NCBI GenBank assembly: GCA_902547825.1
Contig: CACCPE010000002.1
Coordinates: 1 to 64,000, forward strand
DNA from: an uncultured Pelagibacteraceae bacterium
GTDB taxonomy: Bacteria > Pseudomonadota > Alphaproteobacteria > Pelagibacterales > Pelagibacteraceae
Reading direction: 5' to 3'
DNA: 64,000 bases
Shown here: piece by piece, positions 28,502 through 35,949 of the stretch
Position numbering within the stretch: position 1 is the stretch's first letter
Layout: each line of letters begins with the position of its first letter
Notes under the pieces: model-generated
Told to the model about the DNA's origin: nothing
Database searches by the model: none
The model's input: the letters and a program-made list of their open reading frames with translations, nothing else
Program-made: the position numbers and the translations under genes

Positions 28502-29200
28502 TTAATACATATGTTTTTTTAAAAATGATATGATTTCTTTAAGTTGTTTGTTTCTACCATCTTTTATTTTTTGAAATTTTCTATTTTGATCAATAAAAGA
28601 AATATCGAAATTGTTGTTCAATAAATATTTTTTAAAACTTTGTAAATGTATTTTTACGAATTCAGTAACAACTGATTGTATTGAAATTTGCCTATCTCTG
28701 ATTCTTTGAATTTTTCTAGACAAAGAGTTGTATACCTTTTCAATTAAAAGAACTCTAAGAATTGGTTTTTTTATTAATTTTATATCTTGATTAACATAAA
28801 TTCCCTCAAATATTATTAATCTATTTCTGATATAATTGATTTTAAGTTTTAAATTATTTTTACCAGATTTTCTATCATATAAGTTTTTAAGAATTAAAGT
28901 TTTGCTTTTTGATTTACCTGCTAAAAAATTTAATAATATTTTAAGTTTTTTCAAATCGTAGTGTAAATTATTTTGATTGAATTTAGAGTTTTTGATTTTT
29001 TTTGTTATTTTGATTCTTTTTGATCTAGGAAAAAGAAATAAGTCTTTACTTAAAATTGATACATATTTAAATTTTTTTTTTAGATTATCTTTTAGTAAAT
29101 TTGCAAATAAACTTTTTCCAGAGCATGTTATTCCATCAATTGTTATAAAATTTATATTTTTTTTTTTTAAGTTTTCAAAAATTTTTTTACTTAATTTCAT
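28502..29200 (-). CDS. P-loop kinase of uridine kinase/phosphoribulokinase type, substrate unknown
   Basis: 232 aa with an early Walker A motif DGITCSGKS (22-30) placed as in uridine kinases. A DLFLFPRS segment lies at the position of the DxFY substrate loop, a LIIFEGIYV strand corresponds to the FEG motif, and RKIQRIRDRQ resembles the R-x-x-R-D-x-x-x-R lid. The family phosphorylates nucleosides, glycerate, pantothenate and sugars, so the substrate is open. It is the last gene of a four-gene minus-strand operon with 14-bp overlap, next to GDPD, FkbM and GT2 genes. A sugar or polyol substrate is inferred from that context. Confidence 0.68.
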   Translation of the reverse strand: MKLSKKIFENLKKKNINFITIDGITCSGKSLFANLLKDNLKKKFKYVSILSKDLFLFPRSKRIKITKKIKNSKFNQNNLHYDLKKLKILLNFLAGKSKSKTLILKNLYDRKSGKNNLKLKINYIRNRLIIFEGIYVNQDIKLIKKPILRVLLIEKVYNSLSRKIQRIRDRQISIQSVVTEFVKIHLQSFKKYLLNNNFDISFIDQNRKFQKIKDGRNKQLKEIISFLKKHMY

Positions 29201-29789
29201 TTAAATATTTTTTCCAGATGTTAGGTCTTTTTGTACAAACCGCATCAAATTTTATATTATTTTTCTTTGAAAAAGTCGTAATTTTTTTTATCTCACTTAA
29301 TCTTTTTTTGTTTACCAACTCTGGGGAAACAATACAAATTTTTACATTCATATTTTTCAAAAAATTATAAAAAGATTTATCTAATTTTATTTCATTAAAG
29401 TTGTCTAACCATAGCCATTTAATCTTTTTAAATAATTCTTTTATTTTTTTCAAACCCTCATATTCTGAAAATCGCACTGATACTTTTGTTTTTTTCATAT
29501 TTTTTAACATAGTTGAAAACGTCTGATCATGAAAAAAAAAGTTTCTTATATTGTTCTTTCTCAGTATCTTTAAGATTTTATCCTCTAAACCCTCTTCTTT
29601 GACATTGAGCACAATAAGTTTGTGATTAAATTTTTTAATCCAATTTTCAAATCTTTCTCCCTTTTTAAAAGGATCATGATGAAGATAAATACCTTTGCTG
29701 TTTGATCTAAGGTCAATTTCGACACCAAAATCCTGGCTCACTCTATCTAATTCTTTAGAATTGTTCACCCTATGCTTAATAATTATCAT
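29187..29789 (-). CDS. Glycerophosphodiester phosphodiesterase-like protein
   Basis: 200 aa. The beginning matches the GDPD active site: KHR (His6-Arg7), VEIDLR (Glu24, Asp26) and HHDPF (His38, Asp39), the canonical metal and acid-base residues. The rest is shorter than the usual 240-350 aa but keeps alternating beta strands and helices of a TIM-like barrel. The family cleaves glycerophosphodiesters. Inside this cluster it might trim or transfer a phosphodiester-linked group on a glycan (inference). It overlaps both neighbours (14 bp and 4 bp). Confidence 0.7.
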   Translation of the reverse strand: MIIIKHRVNNSKELDRVSQDFGVEIDLRSNSKGIYLHHDPFKKGERFENWIKKFNHKLIVLNVKEEGLEDKILKILRKNNIRNFFFHDQTFSTMLKNMKKTKVSVRFSEYEGLKKIKELFKKIKWLWLDNFNEIKLDKSFYNFLKNMNVKICIVSPELVNKKRLSEIKKITTFSKKNNIKFDAVCTKRPNIWKKYLNEIK

Positions 29790-30580
29790 TTTGTAAAAAT
29801 TAAATTTTTTTTGTTGATAAAAAAGATATTAAATATTTTTTGTCCATTATATTTTTCAATTTCCCCTTTTAATTTGTTGTATATATATTTTTGGTAATTT
29901 AATTTTTTAAGCAATATGTAAATCTTATCACAAACAATCTTATCATACTCAACCATAATTATTGGGTTATATTTTTTTATTGTTTTTAAAGAACCCAAAA
30001 CACATTCATATTCGTGTCCCTCTATATCAATTTTTATAAAACTAGGCTTAAATTTATAATCATCAAGTTTTTTTGTATAAAATATCTCTTTTTTTATAAC
30101 AATTTTTTTAAGAAGATCTTTTACATGTAAAGAAGCTTGAAGTCTTTTTTTTACTCCACTTTTACTTAAACCTGCAATTTGTGAAATAATATGCTTTTTA
30201 AAATATGGAGTAAAAAATGATTGTTTTTTTTTTGAGTTGCTCAAAGCTACTTTCTTACAAGTAAAAAATTTGTCTTTAAACTCTATTTTTTTAAGGGTCT
30301 TAAAATTGAATTCATTAGGTTCAAAAGAAACAATTTTGGTCTTTCTTGTAAATTTTCGAATAATTTTATAACTCATACCGTCATTGGCACCTATATCTAT
30401 TATGAGTTTTTTTCCTTTGAAGAACCTATTGTTCTCCAATATCTTTATAAATTTAAAGTCGTTATCATATATTATTTTAGATAAATATTTTCCAATAAGG
30501 TATCTAGATATTAAAAAAAGATAAATATTAGAGCGACAAACTTTTTCAAAAAAATTAAGTATTAAACTGCCTTGTGTCAT
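29786..30580 (-). CDS. FkbM-family SAM-dependent methyltransferase
   Basis: 264 aa. The SAM motif KKLIIDIGANDGMS (about 57-70), the acidic loop IVSFEPNEFNF and the FkbM hallmark SFIKIDIEGHEYECVLGSL are present. It probably O-methylates a sugar or related cluster product. Unlike the FkbM at 11.4 kb it has EGHE rather than QGAE in the hallmark, so the two are separate lineages rather than a recent duplicate. It is coupled by 4-bp overlaps with GT2 upstream and GDPD downstream. Confidence 0.82.
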   Translation of the reverse strand: MTQGSLILNFFEKVCRSNIYLFLISRYLIGKYLSKIIYDNDFKFIKILENNRFFKGKKLIIDIGANDGMSYKIIRKFTRKTKIVSFEPNEFNFKTLKKIEFKDKFFTCKKVALSNSKKKQSFFTPYFKKHIISQIAGLSKSGVKKRLQASLHVKDLLKKIVIKKEIFYTKKLDDYKFKPSFIKIDIEGHEYECVLGSLKTIKKYNPIIMVEYDKIVCDKIYILLKKLNYQKYIYNKLKGEIEKYNGQKIFNIFFINKKNLIFTK

Positions 30581-31296
30581 TTTTTTTTGAAAATTCTCAA
30601 CTTAAACAAGTAAATAATGTTAAAAAAAATATGACTTATAAAATTTATAAAATTATTTTTCCATTTTGACTGGCCATATTTTCGAAGGTTGAAAACAACA
30701 TCGATAGTTTCAATCTGAATATTATTTTTTAAACATATATAAAATACATAAGTGTCTAGAGTAGTCCATTTATGCGGCATGTTAGGAAAATATTTCAAGA
30801 GATCTCTATCAAAAATTTTTGGTTGAGCATTTATTTCTCTCATTTTTTTTCCCAAAATTAATGAGGCTAAACTTTCATGAAACCTACTTACAATTCCATC
30901 AAAACCCCTATTATTAATTCTTACACCTTTACCAAATATCTTTTTCTTATCTTTTATTATTAAAAACAATTTAAAAAAATCAATTAATGGAGTTTGCAAA
31001 TCTGCGTGTGCCCACCCGATATAATCACCAGTGGCTTTTTTTAATCCTTCAAAGATTCCTCCTCCGTAACCTTTATTTAAATTTAAATCAACTAATTTAA
31101 TTACTACATTTGAAGATTTATTGTTTTTAATTTCTTGTTCAATGCGATTTTTTGTATTATCAGTTGATCCATTATTTACTAAAATTAACTCAGCTCGATA
31201 ATTTTGAATTGGCAAATCTAAAAATTCCTTACATAGAAATGGAATGTTTTTTTCTTCATTATAACATGGTAAGACTAAACTAATATTAAAAGACAT
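30577..31296 (-). CDS. Family 2 glycosyltransferase
   Basis: 239 aa, GT-A fold. It begins with ISLVLPCYNEEKNIPFLCKEF, then LILVNNGSTDNTKN, LNKGYGGGIFEGLKKATGDYIGWAHADLQTP and a closing LRKYGQSKWK. The pattern is closest to polyprenyl-phosphate sugar transferases of the DPM1/GtrB type, although the usual DxD reads HADLQ. No C-terminal membrane helices are obvious beyond a hydrophobic tail (about 215-235). It is the first gene of the minus-strand operon, divergent from the nucleotidyltransferase gene with a 47-bp shared upstream gap. Confidence 0.85.
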   Translation of the reverse strand: MSFNISLVLPCYNEEKNIPFLCKEFLDLPIQNYRAELILVNNGSTDNTKNRIEQEIKNNKSSNVVIKLVDLNLNKGYGGGIFEGLKKATGDYIGWAHADLQTPLIDFFKLFLIIKDKKKIFGKGVRINNRGFDGIVSRFHESLASLILGKKMREINAQPKIFDRDLLKYFPNMPHKWTTLDTYVFYICLKNNIQIETIDVVFNLRKYGQSKWKNNFINFISHIFFNIIYLFKLRIFKKK

Positions 31297-31343
31297 GTTT
31301 TATATTAAACCTAAATGTTACTTATACAAAACTTAATTATTAA

Positions 31344-32846
31344 ATGAAGCAATTTTTGATTATTCCTTTAGGCGGGTTAGGAACAAGATTTACCAGTGCT
31401 GGCTATAATACTTACAAACCTTTTCTGAAAACTTCTAAAAAAACTAGAATAATCGATAATATAGTATCAAATTTTCCATTAAAGCAGACAAAAATTATTA
31501 TTATTTGCAATGAAAAAAAGTATGATTATGTAAGAAAAAATTTTAAAAGAAAAAACACAATTTTTATAAAGATAAGAAATCATAAACTGGGACCGGTTCA
31601 ATCTATTTACTTAGCAAGAAAAGAATTAAAAAAAATAATTAAAAACAATAAAGTTTTTATCTCTTACTCAGATATTAATTGGAAATGGAATTATAATTCT
31701 ATAAAAAAAAACTTAAATAATAAAAAGATTGTAATATTTAGTCATTTTGGATTTCATCCTCATCTTGAAATTGACTCAGCATCAGACTTCTTTTTATGCA
31801 ACAAAAAAAACGAAGTCATAAAAGTTTCTCAAAAAAAAACTATTACAGACAACTATCAGAAAAATTATTTAGCAATTGGATGTTATTACTTTAAAAATTT
31901 TAAATATTTTGAGAATTTTTTTAATATTAAAAATTTTAATAAAATTAATAAAAAAAAAGAAATTTATTTAATTGATTTCTTAGAATTTTGTTTAAAAAGA
32001 AAAATTATAATCAATCATTTTAATGTAGATAAATTTGCACATCTTGGCGATCCTTATCAATATGAAAATTTTTATCAATGGAAAAATATACTCGATCATA
32101 ACTTTTCAAAAAGTATGAAATTTAAAAAATACGATAGTGTTATGCTTATGGCTGGAAAAGGTAAAAGAGTTAAAAATTTAAAAGAGAAAAAACCTTTTTT
32201 AAAGATAAAGAAATTTAAGGCTTTTGAATATATTTTTAATAAATTTGGTTCAAATAAAAAATTTATAATTACCAATGAAAAGTTGCATAATCTAAACCAA
32301 AATAAATATTTTAAATTTAAAATTAAAAGCACTAAATCGATGCTTCAAACAGTTGAAAAGTCTTTAAATATTATTCAGAATTTGAAAAAATTCTTTATTT
32401 TATCTTGTGATTGCTTTGGATTATTTGAGAAAAAAAAGTTTGATAGTTTTTTAAAATTAAATAATCCCGATATTGTTCTTTTTGCTTTCGATATTTCTAA
32501 AATACAAAAAAAATTGCAAAATGCACACACCACAATAGATTTAAAAAAAAACTCATTAATTAATTCAATTCAAGTGAAGAAATATTCAAATAAAAAACAA
32601 GTATTAGGTCACGCAGGCTTTTTTTGGGTTAAAAATTCAAATATTTTTAAAGATTTAAAAAAATTTAGATCCTCAAAAAAATTCAATAGAGAAATACTTT
32701 TAGATGACTATTTTAAATTTTTATTTGATAAAAAATTATGTAAAGTAAGATGTTATAAACTAAAAGAATATATTCATTTTGGCTCGGTAACAGAATATCT
32801 AGAATTAAGATATTGGAGTAAATATTTTGAAAATGAAAATAGATAA
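31344..32846 (+). CDS. Bifunctional protein with two tandem sugar nucleotidyltransferase domains
   Basis: 500 aa with an internal duplication. Domain 1 has the nucleotide loop PLGGLGTRF (8-16), KPF (25-27), an SYSD metal site (107-110) and a closing HLGDPYQYENFYQW (233-246). Domain 2 has MAGKGKR (269-275), KPF (283-285), SCDCFG (354-359), GHAGFFW (422-428) and a closing HFGSVTEYLELRYW (478-491). Both resemble NTP_transferase domains that make nucleotide-activated sugars from sugar phosphates. The GxGxR and lysine motifs survive in both, so both may be active. It overlaps the GatZ-like gene by 20 bp. Substrate and nucleotide are unknown. Confidence 0.78.
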   Translation: MKQFLIIPLGGLGTRFTSAGYNTYKPFLKTSKKTRIIDNIVSNFPLKQTKIIIICNEKKYDYVRKNFKRKNTIFIKIRNHKLGPVQSIYLARKELKKIIKNNKVFISYSDINWKWNYNSIKKNLNNKKIVIFSHFGFHPHLEIDSASDFFLCNKKNEVIKVSQKKTITDNYQKNYLAIGCYYFKNFKYFENFFNIKNFNKINKKKEIYLIDFLEFCLKRKIIINHFNVDKFAHLGDPYQYENFYQWKNILDHNFSKSMKFKKYDSVMLMAGKGKRVKNLKEKKPFLKIKKFKAFEYIFNKFGSNKKFIITNEKLHNLNQNKYFKFKIKSTKSMLQTVEKSLNIIQNLKKFFILSCDCFGLFEKKKFDSFLKLNNPDIVLFAFDISKIQKKLQNAHTTIDLKKNSLINSIQVKKYSNKKQVLGHAGFFWVKNSNIFKDLKKFRSSKKFNREILLDDYFKFLFDKKLCKVRCYKLKEYIHFGSVTEYLELRYWSKYFENENR

Positions 32847-34050
32847 ACTTATTAAAAGAAAAGCTCTCCCATCATTTTGTACTTCAAATTTTGATGTTTT
32901 GAAAACTATTATATTTTTTTGCAAAATTAATAGACTTCCTTGTTTAGTTGAGTGTACCTCCAATCAAGTAAATCAAAACGGTGGATATACTAAAAATACA
33001 CCTAAATCATTTATGAATAAAATAATTAAAATAAGTAAAAATTTAAAATTTAAAAATTTATTTTTAGGAGGAGATCATCTTGGACCTCTTCCTTGGAAAA
33101 ACACCTCAAAAAAAATTGCTCTAAAAAATTCAATTAAATTAATAAGAGATTTTTTAAAACAAAAGTATTGTAAGATTCACATTGATACTTCTATTAAATG
33201 TAAAGATGATAAAGCAATAAATAATAAAATAATTTTTGAGAGAACTAAAGAGATATTAGAAACTCCTTCTATTAAAAAAAAACTTAAAGGCAAATTTTTA
33301 ATTATTGGTACAGAGGTACCATTATCAGGAAGTGGTGATGAAAAAAAAATGACAATTACAAGCGAAAGGCAAATTAAAGATGAGTGTGATCAATTTAAGG
33401 ACGTTCTTAAAGAATTAAAACTGAAAAATAAAAAATTTGGATTAGTAATTGAGCCAGGTATGAAATATATGCATTCAACAGTAGTTGTACCTAAATTTAA
33501 AAAATTTTATATAAAAAAGAAAATTAGCAAAGAAGAAAATTTTGTTTTTGAAGCCCATTCTACTGACTTTCAATCTCAGCAAATTTTATCAAAACTTGTT
33601 CATAATAATTTTAAGTTTTTAAAGGTAGGGCCTGAATTAACTTTAAATTACTCTAAGGCAATATTTTTTATGCATCAAATAGAAAAAAAATTATTTAAGA
33701 CAAATCATTCAAATATTAAAAAAGTTATTTTGAACTCAATGCTTAATAATCCTAAATATTGGAAAGACTACTACAATAGAAAGAATAAAAATCTTTATTT
33801 AACAAGTAAATTAGATAGGATGAGGTATTATTTACACACTAATTCAGTTAATAAATCAATCAATTTACTAAAAAAAAATATTAATAAAATTACTTTAGAA
33901 AAAAATTTTTCTTTATTTAATCAAATTAACAAAAAAGAAATTTTTAGATATCGCAAAAATAAACTTTCAAATTTTGAAATGATTAAACTTATTTTTATTA
34001 CAAAGGTATTAAAAAAATATTTTACTGCATGTGGTTTTACAATCAATTAG
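32827..34050 (+). CDS. GatZ/KbaZ-like D-tagatose-1,6-bisphosphate aldolase subunit
   Basis: 407 aa. Diagnostic motifs are LVECTSNQVNQNGGYTKNTP (40-59), LFLGGDHLGPLPW (78-90), KIHIDTSIKCKDD, IIGTEVPLSGSGDE, GLVIEPGMKY, FEAHSTDFQSQQIL and FLKVGPELTL. In enterobacteria GatZ and KbaZ stabilise the class II aldolases GatY/KbaY in galactitol or N-acetylgalactosamine catabolism. No gatY, PTS or dehydrogenase gene is nearby here. It pairs instead with a nucleotidyltransferase protein, so it may have been recruited for biosynthesis of a ketose-derived sugar (inference). ATG 32833 is an alternative start. Confidence 0.82.
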   Translation: MKMKIDKLIKRKALPSFCTSNFDVLKTIIFFCKINRLPCLVECTSNQVNQNGGYTKNTPKSFMNKIIKISKNLKFKNLFLGGDHLGPLPWKNTSKKIALKNSIKLIRDFLKQKYCKIHIDTSIKCKDDKAINNKIIFERTKEILETPSIKKKLKGKFLIIGTEVPLSGSGDEKKMTITSERQIKDECDQFKDVLKELKLKNKKFGLVIEPGMKYMHSTVVVPKFKKFYIKKKISKEENFVFEAHSTDFQSQQILSKLVHNNFKFLKVGPELTLNYSKAIFFMHQIEKKLFKTNHSNIKKVILNSMLNNPKYWKDYYNRKNKNLYLTSKLDRMRYYLHTNSVNKSINLLKKNINKITLEKNFSLFNQINKKEIFRYRKNKLSNFEMIKLIFITKVLKKYFTACGFTIN

Positions 34051-35044
34051 CTTGTTCCTTAGGAGGAAAAAAAGATAAAAATATTAGGGGTAACAAAATT
34101 AATCTAACAGCCACATGATGCAGAGGAGTTGCAATAATAAAAGTTGCCAGATAAATAAGAACAATTAATCCAAAATAAGTATTCTTAATTTTAAATTTAT
34201 AAAAATTGTAAGCAACTAACCCAAAGGGAATCAAAAAATTAATTAATAATAATTTTAAAAAAGAAAAACCTCCAATTGATGATATATCAGTCAAATTTAC
34301 TTGACCATCTTGATGCTCAAAAGGAATAAAAAATTTAGGATTAATCATACAATTAATTGTTTTAAAATTTAAAAATATAAAGATTAAAAATACAATTATA
34401 AAAATTAAAAAAAATTGTTTAAAATTTTTATTAAATATTAACCATGTTAATAGAATTATAAAACCACTTTCTCTGTTAAGCACAGCAAGAGATGTTGTGA
34501 CTACAAATAAAATTATGTTTTTTTTCTTACTAGCTAAAAGTGAAATCGTTAAAAAAAACATTTCAAATATAGAGTATGAGTATTCCCCAAGAGAATGCTG
34601 GAAAACAAAAGCAATATAAAATAGAAATAAAAAAATATGAGCAACATTCAAATTAAAAGTTTTATTTAGAAATATAAGTGTAATAAAAATTATAAATGAA
34701 TGAATTAAGATATTTACATAGTAGGGTGAATTTGAATTAAGCCTATCGAAAAATTGAAAAATATTTTTTAGAAAATAAGATTTTACCCATCTGACCTTAT
34801 GTCTGTCGTGCATATTGCCAGTAACTTGACAATCCTTATTTAAAATATACTCATAACTTTCTTCATTAAGCAGTTTTTTATTAATATTATCTTTAAATTC
34901 AAGATTACTAAATAATTTAAAATTACCCTCATTCGTAACATTAAATTTTTCACTGCTATTGTGGATATAGTTAATAAAAATAAAAATTATTAAAAAAAAT
35001 GATATTAAAAATATAAAATTTTTTTCATTAAAGTATTTAAACAT
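34043..35044 (-). CDS. Polytopic membrane protein, possible GT-C-type transferase, unknown
   Basis: 333 aa with an N-terminal hydrophobic segment (about 10-27), a loop of about 80 polar residues carrying HDRHKVRW, and then seven or eight hydrophobic segments (for example around 110-125, 130-150, 155-170, 210-225, 265-280 and 290-325). The loop-then-helices arrangement recalls GT-C glycosyltransferases or polysaccharide polymerases, but no family motif is certain. The stop overlaps the convergent GatZ-like gene by 8 bp. The start overlaps ygfZ by 8 bp on the same strand, so it is probably transcribed with ygfZ. Confidence 0.6.
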   Translation of the reverse strand: MFKYFNEKNFIFLISFFLIIFIFINYIHNSSEKFNVTNEGNFKLFSNLEFKDNINKKLLNEESYEYILNKDCQVTGNMHDRHKVRWVKSYFLKNIFQFFDRLNSNSPYYVNILIHSFIIFITLIFLNKTFNLNVAHIFLFLFYIAFVFQHSLGEYSYSIFEMFFLTISLLASKKKNIILFVVTTSLAVLNRESGFIILLTWLIFNKNFKQFFLIFIIVFLIFIFLNFKTINCMINPKFFIPFEHQDGQVNLTDISSIGGFSFLKLLLINFLIPFGLVAYNFYKFKIKNTYFGLIVLIYLATFIIATPLHHVAVRLILLPLIFLSFFPPKEQAN

Positions 35045-35915
35045 TTAATAATTCAACCTTTTTCGAGTTATTTAGTCTAATATTATTTTTAAATTGTGAA
35101 ATATCGGGATCATAAAGCTTTATCAATGCAAACGCATAGGGCGAACCTATTAATACTTTTCCAATTTTAATTTCATTAAACAATAAATCATCACCAAATT
35201 TTAGTTTCTCCTCAGATTTTATAGAAAACAATTTACGTCTTAATTTATTTTTTAATCTCATTCGAGCAGTATTTTCCTGACCAACAAAACACCCTTTCTT
35301 AAAATCTATAGCTTTATGTTTTTCAAAGTTAGCTTCTAAACCAAATAATTGATGTTTCAAATTTTCTAGACCTTTTTCAGGAACTCCGTGATTAAAAGCA
35401 TTTATGTAGTAATTTGAACTATCAATTATTTGTAAATTTAGCTTTTTAATAGTCAAATATAGCTTCTCTAAGTTCGATAATATTCTAGCACCGAGTTTCT
35501 CACCCCTTGGATCAGAAAAAATAGGTGTATCTCTATAAGTAATAGTATTTTCATTTTGTTCTAATTCTTTTTGCAATTCTTTAAATTTTAAATAATTTAA
35601 TATTCCAATAACATATTCAGAGGAAAGATCTTTAATTTCAACTTTTGATCTTAACTTGTATTTTGATAAATCTTTTATTAAATCTTCAGTTGAGTTTTCG
35701 CTACAGTCTAGAAGATATCCACTATCTTTTTTTATAATAAAAAATTCATTTAAATATTTACCCTGAGGAGTAAGCAAGGCTGCAAATATAGAGTTTTTTA
35801 AAGAAACTTTATTAATATCATTCGTAATTATATTTTGAAGAAAGTCTTTAGTATCTTCTCCACTTATTAAGATTACCCCTCTTTTTTCTAAAATTACGAC
35901 TTGATCTTTTTTCAT
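35037..35915 (-). CDS. ygfZ: Folate-binding Fe-S cluster assembly factor YgfZ (GcvT-like)
   Basis: 292 aa. The signature KGCFVGQENTARMRLKNKLRRKLF contains the KGCxxGQE motif with the redox-active Cys that defines YgfZ/IBA57. The start VVILEKRGVILISGEDTKDFLQNIITND matches the GcvT-like N-terminal domain. The family supports repair or assembly of certain Fe-S enzymes, for example MiaB-type radical SAM proteins, using tetrahydrofolate. It is divergent from the dihydroorotase gene with a 34-bp gap. Confidence 0.92.
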   Translation of the reverse strand: MKKDQVVILEKRGVILISGEDTKDFLQNIITNDINKVSLKNSIFAALLTPQGKYLNEFFIIKKDSGYLLDCSENSTEDLIKDLSKYKLRSKVEIKDLSSEYVIGILNYLKFKELQKELEQNENTITYRDTPIFSDPRGEKLGARILSNLEKLYLTIKKLNLQIIDSSNYYINAFNHGVPEKGLENLKHQLFGLEANFEKHKAIDFKKGCFVGQENTARMRLKNKLRRKLFSIKSEEKLKFGDDLLFNEIKIGKVLIGSPYAFALIKLYDPDISQFKNNIRLNNSKKVELLNV

Positions 35916-35949
35916 AATTGTTACTTATACATTATATTATATAAAATAT

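Noticed and set aside
10607-35044. Integrase attachment sites (attL/attR) of genomic islands at the two tRNA genes
   Set aside because: I looked for a second copy of the tRNA-Arg and tRNA-Leu 3' ends downstream and saw none, and no integrase gene is present.
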